Shown piece after piece: positions 1-10,369 of a stretch of DNA of 64,000 nt. The notes beneath the pieces were generated by a model. It had not been told where the DNA came from, ran no database searches, and was given only the letters and a program-made list of their open reading frames with translations. Positions within the stretch are counted from its first letter, which is position 1; every line of letters starts with the position of its first letter. The translations under genes and the position numbers were made by a program. Source of the DNA: Aquamicrobium sp. LC103 (GTDB lineage: Bacteria; Pseudomonadota; Alphaproteobacteria; Rhizobiales; Rhizobiaceae); contig NZ_LBCQ02000016.1 of the NCBI RefSeq assembly GCF_001014615.2, forward strand, positions 62,001 to 126,000. The letters run 5' to 3'.

Positions 1-228
1 ATGAGCACTCACTTCACTTGCGACGATCGAATAGATTTGATCCTTGCTCTCGAAATGGTGGTAGAGCAGAGCCTTCGATATGTTGCAGGCGTTGGCGATC
101 TCGCGCATCGAGGCGCCCTTGTAGCCTCTGCGGGCGAAGATCTCCGCCGCCGCCGCCTTGATCTGTTCTATGCGCTCGGCGGAATGCATCTCCGTGCGGC
201 TCTTGCCCGTGTTGACCGATGTGTCCAC
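1..228 (-). CDS. TetR/AcrR-family regulator, N-terminal part (runs off left edge)
   Basis: The first 76 codons of a TetR-type repressor are present; the ligand-binding domain lies beyond the window. The DNA-binding unit is clear: AERIEQIKAAAAEIFARRGY, then a helix-turn-helix with MREIANACNISKALLYHHF and the typical ESKDQI turn. I chose the GTG at 228 because GGAG lies 6 bases upstream; an in-frame stop precedes the TTG at 240, and an ATG at 189 is a shorter alternative with a worse-placed ribosome site. It is divergent from the SMP-30-like gene with about 96 bases between them, so it probably represses itself and that gene. The target and ligand cannot be told from this fragment. Confidence 0.85.
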   Translation of the reverse strand, partial: MDTSVNTGKSRTEMHSAERIEQIKAAAAEIFARRGYKGASMREIANACNISKALLYHHFESKDQIYSIVASEVSAH

Positions 229-324
229 CGCTTGCTCCAACTACCGATCCTTCAACCGTCGGCACGCGGCCGCGGTTTCGATTCTACCTTTTTACTATCA
301 TAGAGTTGATGAGAGCCAACAAGA

Positions 325-1206
325 ATGAAAGTCAGCGTTACTCGTATCGGCACTTCCGTGGATCGGCTTGGCGAGAGTCCGCATTGGGACGAGGAGACCG
401 GCAGCCTTTATTGGATCGACGCGGTTGAAGGGATCGTTCGCAGCTTTCATCTCGAGACGGGTCGAACCGCGGAGTGGCGTCTGCCGCCGCCGGTAGGCTC
501 CATGGCGCTCGGCACGACCAACACGGCGATCGCCGCCCTGAAGGAGGAATTTGCACTGGTCGATCTGGCCGAGGGCGGTGTCAGGACCCTGCGCGGCATC
601 GACGTCGACCATCCGGATGTGCGCATCAATGACGGCAAGGCGGATCGTGCAGGAAACTTCGTCGCCGGCACCATGCATACGGGACGTTTGGAAGGCGAGG
701 CGCCGCTGGGCGGTATCTACCGGGTACGGCCGGGCGGAAGGCTGGAGCGTCTCGCCGATGGGTTCGGCGTGGCGAACGGACCGTGCTTTTCCCCGAGCGG
801 CGGCACGCTCTATATCGCCGACACGTCCACGAGGAAGATGTGGGCCTTCGACTATGCGCCGGATGCACCATTGGGCGAAAAACGCCTCTTCGTCGACACG
901 GATGCACTCGGCTCCGGTATCGATGGGGCGACGGTGGACGCGGAGGGCTGTCTGTGGGGCGTGCTGGTACGCGCCGGAAAGGTGGCGCGGTTCACGCCCG
1001 CCGGCCGCCTGGACCGGTTGATCGACATGCCCGTGACACACCCTACGAGTCTCGCCTTCGGCGGGCCGGATCTGGACCTTCTCTTCGTGACGAGCCTGTC
1101 GCGAAGCGCCAATCTCCAGGCGAACGAAGCCGAGGCGGGCGGGCTCTTCGCCGTCGAGGGACTGGGTGTGCGCGGACTTCCGGCGAGCCGTTTCGGGCGG
1201 GCCTGA
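325..1206 (+). CDS. SMP-30/gluconolactonase/LRE-family protein
   Basis: A 293-residue six-bladed beta-propeller of the SMP-30/gluconolactonase family, cytoplasmic with no signal peptide. Members hydrolyse sugar lactones or other lactones using a bound divalent metal. Family landmarks are the N-terminal GESPHWD (metal-ligand Glu17), the DVRINDGKAD strand, VANGPCFSPSGGTLYIADT and GIDGATVDAEGCLWG, which carry the Asn and Asp metal ligands. Length is normal for the family. The gene stands alone between a divergent TetR gene and a convergent LysR gene, so no operon partner reveals the substrate. Lactonase activity on a sugar lactone is the default guess; the exact substrate is unknown. Confidence 0.88.
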   Translation: MKVSVTRIGTSVDRLGESPHWDEETGSLYWIDAVEGIVRSFHLETGRTAEWRLPPPVGSMALGTTNTAIAALKEEFALVDLAEGGVRTLRGIDVDHPDVRINDGKADRAGNFVAGTMHTGRLEGEAPLGGIYRVRPGGRLERLADGFGVANGPCFSPSGGTLYIADTSTRKMWAFDYAPDAPLGEKRLFVDTDALGSGIDGATVDAEGCLWGVLVRAGKVARFTPAGRLDRLIDMPVTHPTSLAFGGPDLDLLFVTSLSRSANLQANEAEAGGLFAVEGLGVRGLPASRFGRA

Positions 1207-1219
1207 GCGGCCCGGGATC

Positions 1220-2125
1220 TCACAGCCTGCTCCGGCCCGCGTGCTCGACGAGAAAGTCGAGGAAAACCCTGATCTTGCGCGGCAGATATGAGGTCTGGCG
1301 GTAGGCAGCATAGATGCCGCCGTCGAAAGTGGTGTTGGTGATGCGGTAGTCGGGGAGGAGACGCAGAAGCGTTCCGTCCCGAAGTTCGCTGCGCACGGTG
1401 AAGTCGTCGAGAAGCGCCACGCCGTCACCGATGACGGCCAGCCGGCGGATAAGCTCTCCGTTGTCGGTCCCGAGCGCGGAATCGATCTGCAATTCCTGCA
1501 GCTTATCGTCCTTCATGAACCTCCAGACCGCCGGTTCCGGCCCCAGGAGGTAGGTGAGGCAGTTGTGATCCTTCAGGTCGCCGGGCTCCGTCACGGTCGA
1601 GGAGCGGGCGAGATAAAGCGGGGAAGCGACGAGGATGCGCTGGCTGGAAAGGATCTTGCGCTGGACGAGACTGGGGTCCTGCGGCGCCGAAAAGCGCAGG
1701 TCGATGTCGTACTCCTCCTCGCGCAGGCGTATCTGCCGTTCCGACAGCGTCAGCTCCAGCCGGATTTCCGGATAGGCTTGCTGGAAGAGCGGGAGGAGGG
1801 GGCCCAGCACCTGCAATCCGAACAGCGTGCGCGAATGCACCCCGAGAACGCCCCTCGGCGTGGTCTGAAGCGCGGCGGCCTCGTGGTCGGCGTCGGCGAT
1901 CTCCTCGAGGATGCGTTCGGCGCGGGCAAAATAATGCGTGCCCGCCTCCGTCAGTGCGACGCTGCGCGTGGTACGCGAGATGAGTTGGACGCCGAGCTGG
2001 GCTTCGAGTTCGGCGATGTGCCGCGACACCGATGCAGGAGACAGGCCCGCCGCCTTGGCGGCCTTGGAGAAACTGCCTTCGCGGGCGGCGCCGACGAAAA
2101 TTTCCATCGCCCGCAGCTTGCTCAT
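1220..2125 (-). CDS. LysR-family transcriptional regulator
   Basis: A LysR-type regulator of 301 residues from the ATG at 2125. That start has GAGG five bases upstream; the in-frame GTG at 2131 would add two residues. The winged HTH is at about residues 3-60 (LRAMEIFVGAAREGSFSKAA, then SPASVSRHIAELEAQLGVQL), followed by the linker helix and a substrate-binding domain of the CrgA-like type (LGVHSRTLFGLQVLGPLLPLF). It is divergent from the luciferase-like monooxygenase gene, the usual layout for a LysR activator and its target. A 7-bp inverted repeat in the shared intergenic region (2162-2188) is a candidate binding site. The inducer is unknown. Confidence 0.92.
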   Translation of the reverse strand: MSKLRAMEIFVGAAREGSFSKAAKAAGLSPASVSRHIAELEAQLGVQLISRTTRSVALTEAGTHYFARAERILEEIADADHEAAALQTTPRGVLGVHSRTLFGLQVLGPLLPLFQQAYPEIRLELTLSERQIRLREEEYDIDLRFSAPQDPSLVQRKILSSQRILVASPLYLARSSTVTEPGDLKDHNCLTYLLGPEPAVWRFMKDDKLQELQIDSALGTDNGELIRRLAVIGDGVALLDDFTVRSELRDGTLLRLLPDYRITNTTFDGGIYAAYRQTSYLPRKIRVFLDFLVEHAGRSRL

Positions 2126-2161
2126 ACACACCTCACTTTTTCATTTTCCGGAATAGTGATG

Positions 2162-2188
2162 TTCGAATTGAAGCAATTGTTATTCGAA
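2162..2188. promoter_or_regulatory. Candidate LysR operator, inverted repeat TTCGAAT-N13-ATTCGAA
   Basis: A perfect 7-bp inverted repeat with 13-base spacer lies in the 111-base gap between the divergent LysR gene and the monooxygenase operon. Its size fits the dyad sites bound by LysR dimers. Placement and symmetry are seen in the sequence; binding is inferred. Confidence 0.42.
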
Positions 2189-2236
2189 ATTTCGCCAATT
2201 AGCATCTTTGAAATTCAAAAAACGAGGAGCGATGAG

Positions 2237-3310
2237 ATGGATTTCGGCGTCTTCATTCTGGCCCAGCAGCGCGGCTATCATCAGGCCCCCGAGACGGTCA
2301 TCCGCAACGCCATCGAACAGACGGTCGCCGCGGAGGCCGCCGGCTTCTCCAGCGCCTGGTACGCGGAGCATCACTTCAACAACTACAGCCTTTCGCCGTC
2401 GCCGTTGATGATGGTTTCGCATGCGGCCGCGCTGACGAAGAAAATTCGCCTCGGCTCGGCCGTATGCATCCTGCCGCTCTATCAGCCGGTCCGCCTTCTC
2501 GCGGAAATCGGCATGGCCGACGTGTTTTCGAACGGCCGCCTCGAGCTGGGCGTCGGCTCCGGCTACCAGAAGTTCGAGTTCGACCGCTTCGGGGTGAAGA
2601 TCGAGGAATCCCAGGAGATCTTCAACGAGACCCTCGACGTCCTCCAGAAAGCCTTCGCCGAGAAGGTCTTCTCCTATGAAGGCAAGCACATACAGATCCC
2701 GCCGACGTCGATCGCCGTGCGTCCTCTGCAGAAACCGCTGCCGCCGCTCTGGATCACGTCCGGCAATCCGCAGACGCTTTCCCGCGCTGTTCGCGAGGGA
2801 CACAATATGTTCGTGACGGCGCTGCTCAACGGCATGGATGCCATCAAGACGCTGCGCGGCAAGCTGGAGGACGTGGCAGCTTCCGAGGGCAAGCAGATCG
2901 ACGATCTGGGCTTCGGTTTCCTGCGCTGCGCCTTCGCCAGCGACAATCAGGCCGAGATCGACAGCTATCTGGACAATGCCCGTTTCCAGCGCCGCATTTC
3001 CGAGAGCCTCAAATATCGCCGCGCCGAGAGCGACGACGGCTACATGGTCAAGGAGGTGCCGGGCCAGAACGACCCGACATTCGAGCAGCTTCGCGCCAAC
3101 CTGCCGGTCGGCAGCGTCAATCAGGTCATCGACCGGATGCTCGAGGAGATCAGCGTGCTCAAGCCCAAGCTCATCGCCATCCAGACCCAGCTCGGCGATC
3201 TCGATCAGAAGATGATGCTGAAGCAGATCGAGCTGTGGGGCGAGAAGATCATCCCCGCGATCCAGCGCGAGCTGGGACCGGGCAAGACGTCTTCCGCGCA
3301 GGCCGCCTGA
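2237..3310 (+). CDS. Luciferase-like (LLM class) flavin-dependent monooxygenase
   Basis: A 357-residue bacterial-luciferase-family protein. The N-terminal MDFGVFILAQQ strand, SAWYAEHHFNNYSLSPSPLM and the LGSAVCILPLYQPVRLLAE block are typical of the LLM TIM barrel that binds reduced flavin. The ATG at 2237 is preceded by GAGGAG six bases away; the open frame extends far upstream but without luciferase-like sequence. Such enzymes need FMNH2 from a separate reductase, and the next gene, 9 bases downstream, encodes one. Together they form a two-component oxygenase that probably oxidises a small organic molecule, perhaps before CoA-linked breakdown by the following CoA-transferase. The substrate is unknown. 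Confidence 0.9.
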   Translation: MDFGVFILAQQRGYHQAPETVIRNAIEQTVAAEAAGFSSAWYAEHHFNNYSLSPSPLMMVSHAAALTKKIRLGSAVCILPLYQPVRLLAEIGMADVFSNGRLELGVGSGYQKFEFDRFGVKIEESQEIFNETLDVLQKAFAEKVFSYEGKHIQIPPTSIAVRPLQKPLPPLWITSGNPQTLSRAVREGHNMFVTALLNGMDAIKTLRGKLEDVAASEGKQIDDLGFGFLRCAFASDNQAEIDSYLDNARFQRRISESLKYRRAESDDGYMVKEVPGQNDPTFEQLRANLPVGSVNQVIDRMLEEISVLKPKLIAIQTQLGDLDQKMMLKQIELWGEKIIPAIQRELGPGKTSSAQAA

Positions 3311-3319
3311 GGCAGAGCC

Positions 3320-4138
3320 ATGCTGATCCGGGTCACGCAACATGGCGAGCTGGTGCTCGAGGCAGCGGAGGATTTCCGCCGCTTCTCCATCAGCATCGAC
3401 CAGAGCGCGGGCGAAGTCGCCCGCGCGGCTCTGACGCGCATCGCCCGTTTCGACGGGGACCAGTACGCATGGGTTCGGCAGGACGGGCTGCGCTCGCTCT
3501 CGCCGCTGGCGGGGGAAAGTTCCTGGGAAGAGGGGTTGGCGCGCATGCTCGATTTTGCCGCGACCAAGGGCTGGCTCGATCCCGACGGGGCGATCCGTGC
3601 CCATATCGAAAACGCCGAGGCGCTGGCGCGCCAGGGCAGGGAAGCGTTGCCGGGCGTCAACGCGCAGTGCTTCAAGGACGCGATGCGCAATCTGGCGGGC
3701 GGCGTCGCCCTTGTCACGACGGGCGAGGGAAATCGCCGCTCCGGCCTGACGGTGACGGCGGTCACCTCCGTGTCGGCGGAGCCTCCCTGCCTCCTCGTTT
3801 GCGTCAACACGTCCTCGGCCAGCCATGATGCCATCCTCGCGAACGGAGCCTTCGCTGTCAGCCTGCTTGGCGCGCGTCACGAAGAGGTGGCGCTGCGCTT
3901 TGCGGGCGTGGGCGGCATCAAGGGAGCCGAACGCTTCCTGGGGACGGATTGGGTGCCCGGGCCGACGCGCTCGCCGATGCTTACGGACGCGCTTTGCGCG
4001 ATGGATTGCGAGGTGCTCATGCACCAGGTGGTCGGCAGCCACGGCATCTTCATCGCCCGTGTCGTCAGCACGCGCAACGGTGCGGGCGAGCCGCTGGTCA
4101 ATTTCCAGGGCAAGCTCAGGGCATTCTGCGGCAATTGA
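3320..4138 (+). CDS. Flavin reductase with extra N-terminal domain
   Basis: A 272-residue protein whose second part, residues about 114-272, is a flavin-reductase-like FMN-binding domain (HpaC/RutF type): FKDAMRNLAGGVALVTT, then SGLTVTAVTSVSAEPPCLLV and NTSSASHDAI. It should supply reduced flavin to the luciferase-like oxygenase encoded just upstream. The first ~112 residues have no counterpart in standalone reductases of 160-190 residues. They start with a short beta-rich stretch (MLIRVTQHGELVLEAAEDF), followed by helical sequence, and I do not recognise them. They may dock the oxygenase or regulate the reductase; that is inference. Confidence 0.85.
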   Translation: MLIRVTQHGELVLEAAEDFRRFSISIDQSAGEVARAALTRIARFDGDQYAWVRQDGLRSLSPLAGESSWEEGLARMLDFAATKGWLDPDGAIRAHIENAEALARQGREALPGVNAQCFKDAMRNLAGGVALVTTGEGNRRSGLTVTAVTSVSAEPPCLLVCVNTSSASHDAILANGAFAVSLLGARHEEVALRFAGVGGIKGAERFLGTDWVPGPTRSPMLTDALCAMDCEVLMHQVVGSHGIFIARVVSTRNGAGEPLVNFQGKLRAFCGN

Positions 4139-4164
4139 CGGACACTCGCGCTGGAAGACGAGAC

Positions 4165-5376
4165 ATGACGACAGCCTCATCAAGCACGAGGGAGCCTGCC
4201 GCCGCGGGCTCCCTTTCCGGCCTTCGGGTCATAGATGCAAGCCGTGTTCTCGGCGGCCCCTATTGCGCGCAGATCCTCGGCGATCACGGCGCCGAGGTGA
4301 TCAAGATCGAGCCGCCGCAAGGCGACGAGACGCGCGCCTGGGGGCCGCCTTTCCAAGGCGACGCCGCAAGCTACTTTCTCGGCCTCAACCGCAACAAGAA
4401 GTGCATCGCGATCGACCTTTCCCTTCCTGCGGGGCGTGAGCTGCTCCTGGAGCTTCTGGCCTCGGCCGATGTCTTCATCGAAAACTTCAAGACGGGAACG
4501 CTCGAACGCTGGGGCATCGGCTGCGATGTCCTCCAGGAGCGCTTCCCCTCGCTCGTGCATTGCCGGGTCTCGGGCTTCGGGGCGGATGGGCCCTATGGCG
4601 GCCGGCCGGGTTACGACGCCGTGATCCAGGCGCTTTGCGGCCTGATGAGCGTGAACGGCGAAAAGGGCGGCGAGCCCCTGCGCATGGGAATTCCGGTGGT
4701 CGACATGGTCACCGGCCTCAACGCGGCACTGGGCATTCTGATGGCCCTTCAGGAGCGGCAGAGGAGCGGGAGGGGACAGTTCGTCGAAGCCGCGCTCTAT
4801 GATTGCGGTATCTCGCTGATGCACCCGCATCTGCCGAACCACTATCTCGGCGGCAAGGTGCCGGCGCCATCCGGCAATGCTCACCCGAACATAACGCCCT
4901 ACGACACCTATGCGACGGCAAGCCAGCCGCTGTTTCTGGCGGTAGGCAACAATCGACAGTTCGAGCGGCTCTGCGGCGAGCTGGGCAAGCCGGAGCTTGC
5001 GGGCGACGAGCGGTTCGCCACCAACGCGGCGCGCGGCGCCAACCGGTCGGCGCTGAAGGAGGAAATCGAGGCCTTGCTGGCTTCTCACGAAGCAGATGAA
5101 ATCTCGCAGCGTCTGATTGCGGCGGGTGTGCCCTGCGGCCCCGTGCGCAGCATCGATGCCGTCGTGGCGGACCCGCATACGGCGGCGCGCGAAATGATCG
5201 TCGACATCGGCGACTACCGGGGCACGGGCAGCCCGATAAAGCTGTCGCGCACGCCGGCGACATATCGCCAGCGTCCGCCGGCCTTCGCCGAGCATACGGA
5301 CGAGATTCTTCGGGCACGAGGCATATCGATCGAGCAATATGCGGATGCGGTGCCGCGAACCCGCAAGCCGGATTGA
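4165..5376 (+). CDS. CaiB/BaiF (family III) CoA-transferase
   Basis: A 403-residue family III CoA-transferase that would move CoA from an acyl-CoA donor to a carboxylic acid. Seen in sequence: LSGLRVIDASRVLGGPYCAQ at the N terminus, GAEVIKIEPPQGDETR, the FIENFKTGTLERWG block, GFGADGPYGGRPGYD, and the predicted catalytic Asp180 in GIPVVDMVTG. Length is normal. It follows the flavin reductase by 26 bases and has its own GGAAG ribosome site, so it is probably third in the LysR-controlled operon. This suggests that an acid is activated before or after the oxygenation step. A strong terminator follows. The substrate pair is unknown. Confidence 0.92.
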   Translation: MTTASSSTREPAAAGSLSGLRVIDASRVLGGPYCAQILGDHGAEVIKIEPPQGDETRAWGPPFQGDAASYFLGLNRNKKCIAIDLSLPAGRELLLELLASADVFIENFKTGTLERWGIGCDVLQERFPSLVHCRVSGFGADGPYGGRPGYDAVIQALCGLMSVNGEKGGEPLRMGIPVVDMVTGLNAALGILMALQERQRSGRGQFVEAALYDCGISLMHPHLPNHYLGGKVPAPSGNAHPNITPYDTYATASQPLFLAVGNNRQFERLCGELGKPELAGDERFATNAARGANRSALKEEIEALLASHEADEISQRLIAAGVPCGPVRSIDAVVADPHTAAREMIVDIGDYRGTGSPIKLSRTPATYRQRPPAFAEHTDEILRARGISIEQYADAVPRTRKPD

Positions 5377-5409
5377 GAAGGCGGAGCCATCGGCTCCCCG
5401 GATGGACAC

Positions 5410-5447
5410 GAAGCGGGCGGCGGCGGAATTGCCGCCCGCTTCTTTTT
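5410..5447 (+). terminator. Rho-independent terminator after the CoA-transferase gene
   Basis: A perfect 12-bp GC-rich stem (GAAGCGGGCGGC at 5410-5421 pairing with 5431-5442), a 9-base loop and a following T run (5443-5447). It ends the rightward LysR-controlled operon just before the convergent hydratase/dehydrogenase gene. No T run follows on the opposite strand, so it should act on the + transcript only. Confidence 0.85.
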
Positions 5448-5452
5448 CCGCC

Positions 5453-7519
<2,067 letters not shown>

Positions 7520-7601
7520 ATGAAACTCCAGAGAAAGGCGAACAACCGGCAATTCCGCGTGGCAGGAACGTTGTCGGTCGGCGGGGATCGGGAAGCGCCC
7601 A

Positions 7602-7636
7602 TTTACTTTCCGACCAGTCAGTATATAAATATCGCA
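7602..7636 (+). promoter_or_regulatory. Promoter of the TetR gene with operator-like dyad in its spacer
   Basis: A sigma70-type promoter reads TTTACT (7602-7607), 16 bases, TATAAA (7624-7629). The spacer holds the imperfect dyad CCGACCAGTCAG (7610-7621), similar to TetR/AcrR boxes. The expected transcription start, about seven bases after the -10 box, coincides with the ATG at 7636, so the message may be leaderless. There is no convincing ribosome-binding site before that ATG. Confidence 0.5.
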
Positions 7637-8262
7637 TGACAAGGAGCCCGTCCAGTTCCAATCCTGACGCGAGCGTGCGCCTCGGGCGGCCGCCGAAGCT
7701 CGACGACGCGCGCGCCCGCATACTGGCGGAGGCTGCCGCGCTCTTCGCCGAGCAGGGGTACGAAACCAGCTCCCTTTCGGAGCTTGCAGCAAGGCTGGGG
7801 CTCACCAAGCCGGCGATCTACCACTATTATTCATCCAAGCAGGACCTGTTCGACGCGGTGATCCTGGAAACCCTCACCGGCCTCGTCGCCAATGTGGAGG
7901 AGGCGCTGGCCGATACGACCGGCCCTTGCGAAAAGCTGCGCCGATTCATGGTCGGCCATGCCCGGTATTTCGCCGGTCACCGCGACGGCTTCGTCACCAT
8001 GCTGGTTGGGTTCGGCGGGATGAAGAACACGGAGTTCCGCGAGGATTCGCTCGTGCTTCGCAGGCGCTACGAGCAGCTTCTTCGCGACATCGTCAGCGAG
8101 GGCGTGGAGACCGGAGCGTTCCGCCAGGTCGATCCCGTGGTGACCGCCCGCGCCATACTTTCGATGCTGAGCTGGATGGTCCGCTGGTTTCAGCCCTCGG
8201 GCGGAAAGACGGCGGAAGAGATCGCCCTCGAATATGTCGAGCTCCTCGCGCTCGAACGCTGA
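7636..8262 (+). CDS. TetR/AcrR-family regulator of beta-oxidation genes
   Basis: A 208-residue TetR regulator. After a short polar leader and LGRPPKLDDARARIL, the HTH is residues about 25-72 (AEAAALFAEQGYETSSLSEL, GLTKPAIYHYYSSKQDLFDAV). The C-terminal ligand domain (ARAILSMLSWMVRWFQPSG) resembles that of acyl-CoA-responsive repressors of fatty-acid genes. It lies between the divergent hydratase/dehydrogenase gene and a downstream acyl-CoA dehydrogenase 26 bases away. It therefore probably represses both until an acyl-CoA ligand appears. No Shine-Dalgarno is visible, in keeping with the possible leaderless start. Confidence 0.9.
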   Translation: MTRSPSSSNPDASVRLGRPPKLDDARARILAEAAALFAEQGYETSSLSELAARLGLTKPAIYHYYSSKQDLFDAVILETLTGLVANVEEALADTTGPCEKLRRFMVGHARYFAGHRDGFVTMLVGFGGMKNTEFREDSLVLRRRYEQLLRDIVSEGVETGAFRQVDPVVTARAILSMLSWMVRWFQPSGGKTAEEIALEYVELLALER

Positions 8263-8288
8263 TTTTTCACGGAAAGGCAGAAAAGACG

Positions 8289-9440
8289 ATGGCCCTGGAT
8301 GCGGCGACATTCGACATGCTTCTCGATACGGTTCGCCGGTTCGTGGCCGAGCGGCTGGTCCCTCTCGAACGCGAGATTTCGGAACGGAACGCGATACCCG
8401 ACGACGTCGTCGCGGGGATGCGGGAACTGGGCCTGTTCGGCCTCTCGATATCGGAGGAGTTCGGCGGGCTCGGCCTTTCCATGGAGGAGGAGGTGCGCGT
8501 CGTCTTCGAACTCGGACGCACCTCGCCGGCATTCCGCTCGATCGCCGGCACAAATATCGGCATAGGCTCCCAGTCCATCGTCCTATCCGGCACGGCCGAG
8601 CAGAAGGACGAATATCTGCCTCGCCTCGCCTCCGGCGAGATCATAGGATCCTTTTGCCTGACCGAGCCCGACGCCGGATCCGACGCCATGTCGATCCGCA
8701 CGAGCGCGCGGCGCGAGGGCGACCACTACGTCATCAACGGCACGAAGCGCTTCATCACCAATGCCCCGGTGGCCGACCTCTTCACGGTGATCGCCCGCAC
8801 GGGCGAGGGACGCTCCGGCGATGCGATCTCGTGCTTCCTGGTCGAGAAGGGGACGTCCGGTCTCGTTCTCGGCGAGCCTGACAAGAAGATGGGCCAGCAG
8901 GGCGCGCTCACCTGCGACGTGATCTTCGACGATTGCCGCGTTCCCGCAAGCGCGCTTCTGGGCGGTGTCGAGGGCAACGGCTTCCGAACGGCCATGCGCG
9001 TGCTCGACAAGGGCCGGCTTCACATCGCGGCGCTGTGCGTCGGGATCGCGGAACGCCTCATAGAGGAATCCTGCCGCTACGCGCTCGAGCGCAAGCAGTT
9101 CGGCAAGGCGATCGCGGATTTCCAGCTCGTCCAGGCGATGATCGCCGACAGCCGCACCGAAACCAGCGCGGCGCATTGCCTCGTGCTCGAAGCGGCCCGC
9201 AAGCGCGATCGGGGGGATGACGTCACGCTCGATGCCGCCTGCGCCAAATATTTCGCGTCGGAAATGGTCGGCCGCGTGGCCGATCGCGCGGTGCAGATCC
9301 ATGGCGGCGCCGGCTACATGGCCGAATATGCGGTGGAACGGTTCTATCGCGACGTGCGGCTTTTCCGCATCTACGAGGGTACCTCGCAGATCCAGCAACT
9401 CATCATAGCGCGCGAAACGCTCAAGCAGGCCGCGGCCTGA
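8289..9440 (+). CDS. Acyl-CoA dehydrogenase
   Basis: A 383-residue FAD-dependent acyl-CoA dehydrogenase, catalysing the alpha,beta-desaturation of an acyl-CoA. Diagnostic segments are LTEPDAGSDAMSIRTSARR (flavin and substrate contacts), GTKRFITNAPVADLF, ALERKQFGKAIADFQLVQAM, QIHGGAGYMAEYAVERFYRD, and the catalytic-base position Glu363 in RIYEGTSQIQQ. Length is normal. It shares a transcript with the TetR gene upstream. With the divergent bifunctional enzyme it supplies three consecutive beta-oxidation steps; a thiolase is missing from the neighbourhood. Substrate chain type is unknown. Confidence 0.94.
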   Translation: MALDAATFDMLLDTVRRFVAERLVPLEREISERNAIPDDVVAGMRELGLFGLSISEEFGGLGLSMEEEVRVVFELGRTSPAFRSIAGTNIGIGSQSIVLSGTAEQKDEYLPRLASGEIIGSFCLTEPDAGSDAMSIRTSARREGDHYVINGTKRFITNAPVADLFTVIARTGEGRSGDAISCFLVEKGTSGLVLGEPDKKMGQQGALTCDVIFDDCRVPASALLGGVEGNGFRTAMRVLDKGRLHIAALCVGIAERLIEESCRYALERKQFGKAIADFQLVQAMIADSRTETSAAHCLVLEAARKRDRGDDVTLDAACAKYFASEMVGRVADRAVQIHGGAGYMAEYAVERFYRDVRLFRIYEGTSQIQQLIIARETLKQAAA

Positions 9441-9518
9441 GCTTTCCGGAAGCGTGAAACCGGTATTGGCGCGGTCGTGACGTCCTTGCCGCTTGGCGCG
9501 GATTTCAGTTTTGCCGCA

Positions 9519-10226
9519 TCACCGTTCATCTTCGCGAAAGCGATGCAACATGTCCTCGGTCGCCGCGGCATGCTGCATGCGGATGATCGCTTCGGCGAGT
9601 TGCAGGTCCTGGCGCCTGATCGCATCGATTAGCATGCGCTTTTCCCGTGCCAGCCCCGATTGCCGGCCCTCGCCATAGCCGAAACGGCGACGGAAGGCGC
9701 CGATGAGTTCCCAACCGCGCAGGAATATGCGGTGAGCTTCGAAGTTGCCGCCGATCTCTACGATCTTGGCGTGAAACTCTCGATTGAGCGTCAATCCGGT
9801 TTCAAGATCGTTGCGCGCGATCGCCTCCTCGAAGGCGGTGGCGATCGCTTCCAGCACGTCGATCTTTTCAAGCGTCATCATCCTGATGCCGCGCCTGAGA
9901 GCAAAGACGCGCAATTCCGTGTTGATCTCGAACAGATCCTCGACGAAATGCCGATCAAGCCGCCTGACCGTGGCGCCCCGGTTAGGCTCGATCTCGATCA
10001 GCCCCTCGCCCTCGAGCTTGCGCAGGGCCTCCCGCAACGGCATCGGGCTGAAGCCGAACTGGCTGGAAAGCTCGGCGACCTTGAGCCGCTCGCCGGGGCC
10101 GTATTGTCCGGACAGGATTGCTTGCCGGATCATGCCGGTCGCCTGTTCGACCGAGGTCGAGGACAGATCCTCGCTGCTCTGCTCGCGGCCTCCGTTCGTT
10201 CTGGTGCGACGCGCCTGAGTTGCCAT
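9519..10226 (-). CDS. GntR-family regulator, FCD (FadR/VanR) subfamily
   Basis: A 235-residue GntR regulator. The winged HTH is at about residues 25-90: EQATGMIRQAILSGQYGPGE, the recognition-helix region FSPMPLREALRKLEGEGL and the wing IEPNRGATVRRL. The all-helical FCD ligand domain follows, with FEINTELRVFALR and the metal/acid-site pattern LNREFHAKI plus a C-terminal MQHAA helix. FCD regulators usually sense small organic acids. It sits at the end of the leftward MaoC/lyase/CoA-transferase/dehydrogenase series and is its most likely controller. Candidate boxes ATTTGATCAAAT (14590-14601) and the dyad at 15048-15076 lie upstream of genes in this module. Confidence 0.9.
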   Translation of the reverse strand: MATQARRTRTNGGREQSSEDLSSTSVEQATGMIRQAILSGQYGPGERLKVAELSSQFGFSPMPLREALRKLEGEGLIEIEPNRGATVRRLDRHFVEDLFEINTELRVFALRRGIRMMTLEKIDVLEAIATAFEEAIARNDLETGLTLNREFHAKIVEIGGNFEAHRIFLRGWELIGAFRRRFGYGEGRQSGLAREKRMLIDAIRRQDLQLAEAIIRMQHAAATEDMLHRFREDER

Positions 10227-10369
10227 TCTTTCGTTCCGACTGCCTTATGGCGGCGGCGCGCTCATTGCGCTCCGCAGCCTTCCCAAACTGGCCTGCCCGC
10301 AAGCAGGTGTCCAAAATCGCCGACGGGTGTCAAGCTTGGCCCGTCGCGCGACATTCCCGACGTGCCGGG

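Noticed and set aside
265-274. 10-bp palindrome CGCGGCCGCG between the first TetR gene and the SMP-30-like gene, considered as an operator
   Set aside because: Pure GC palindromes of this length are expected by chance in DNA of this composition, and there is no flanking symmetry.
2180-4183. A 667-codon open frame on the minus strand opposite the monooxygenase and flavin reductase genes
   Set aside because: It mirrors the codon pattern of the real genes on the other strand, has repetitive charged composition and no recognisable domain. Similar long antisense frames at 19289-21067, 47240-49207 and 49242-51116 were rejected for the same reason.
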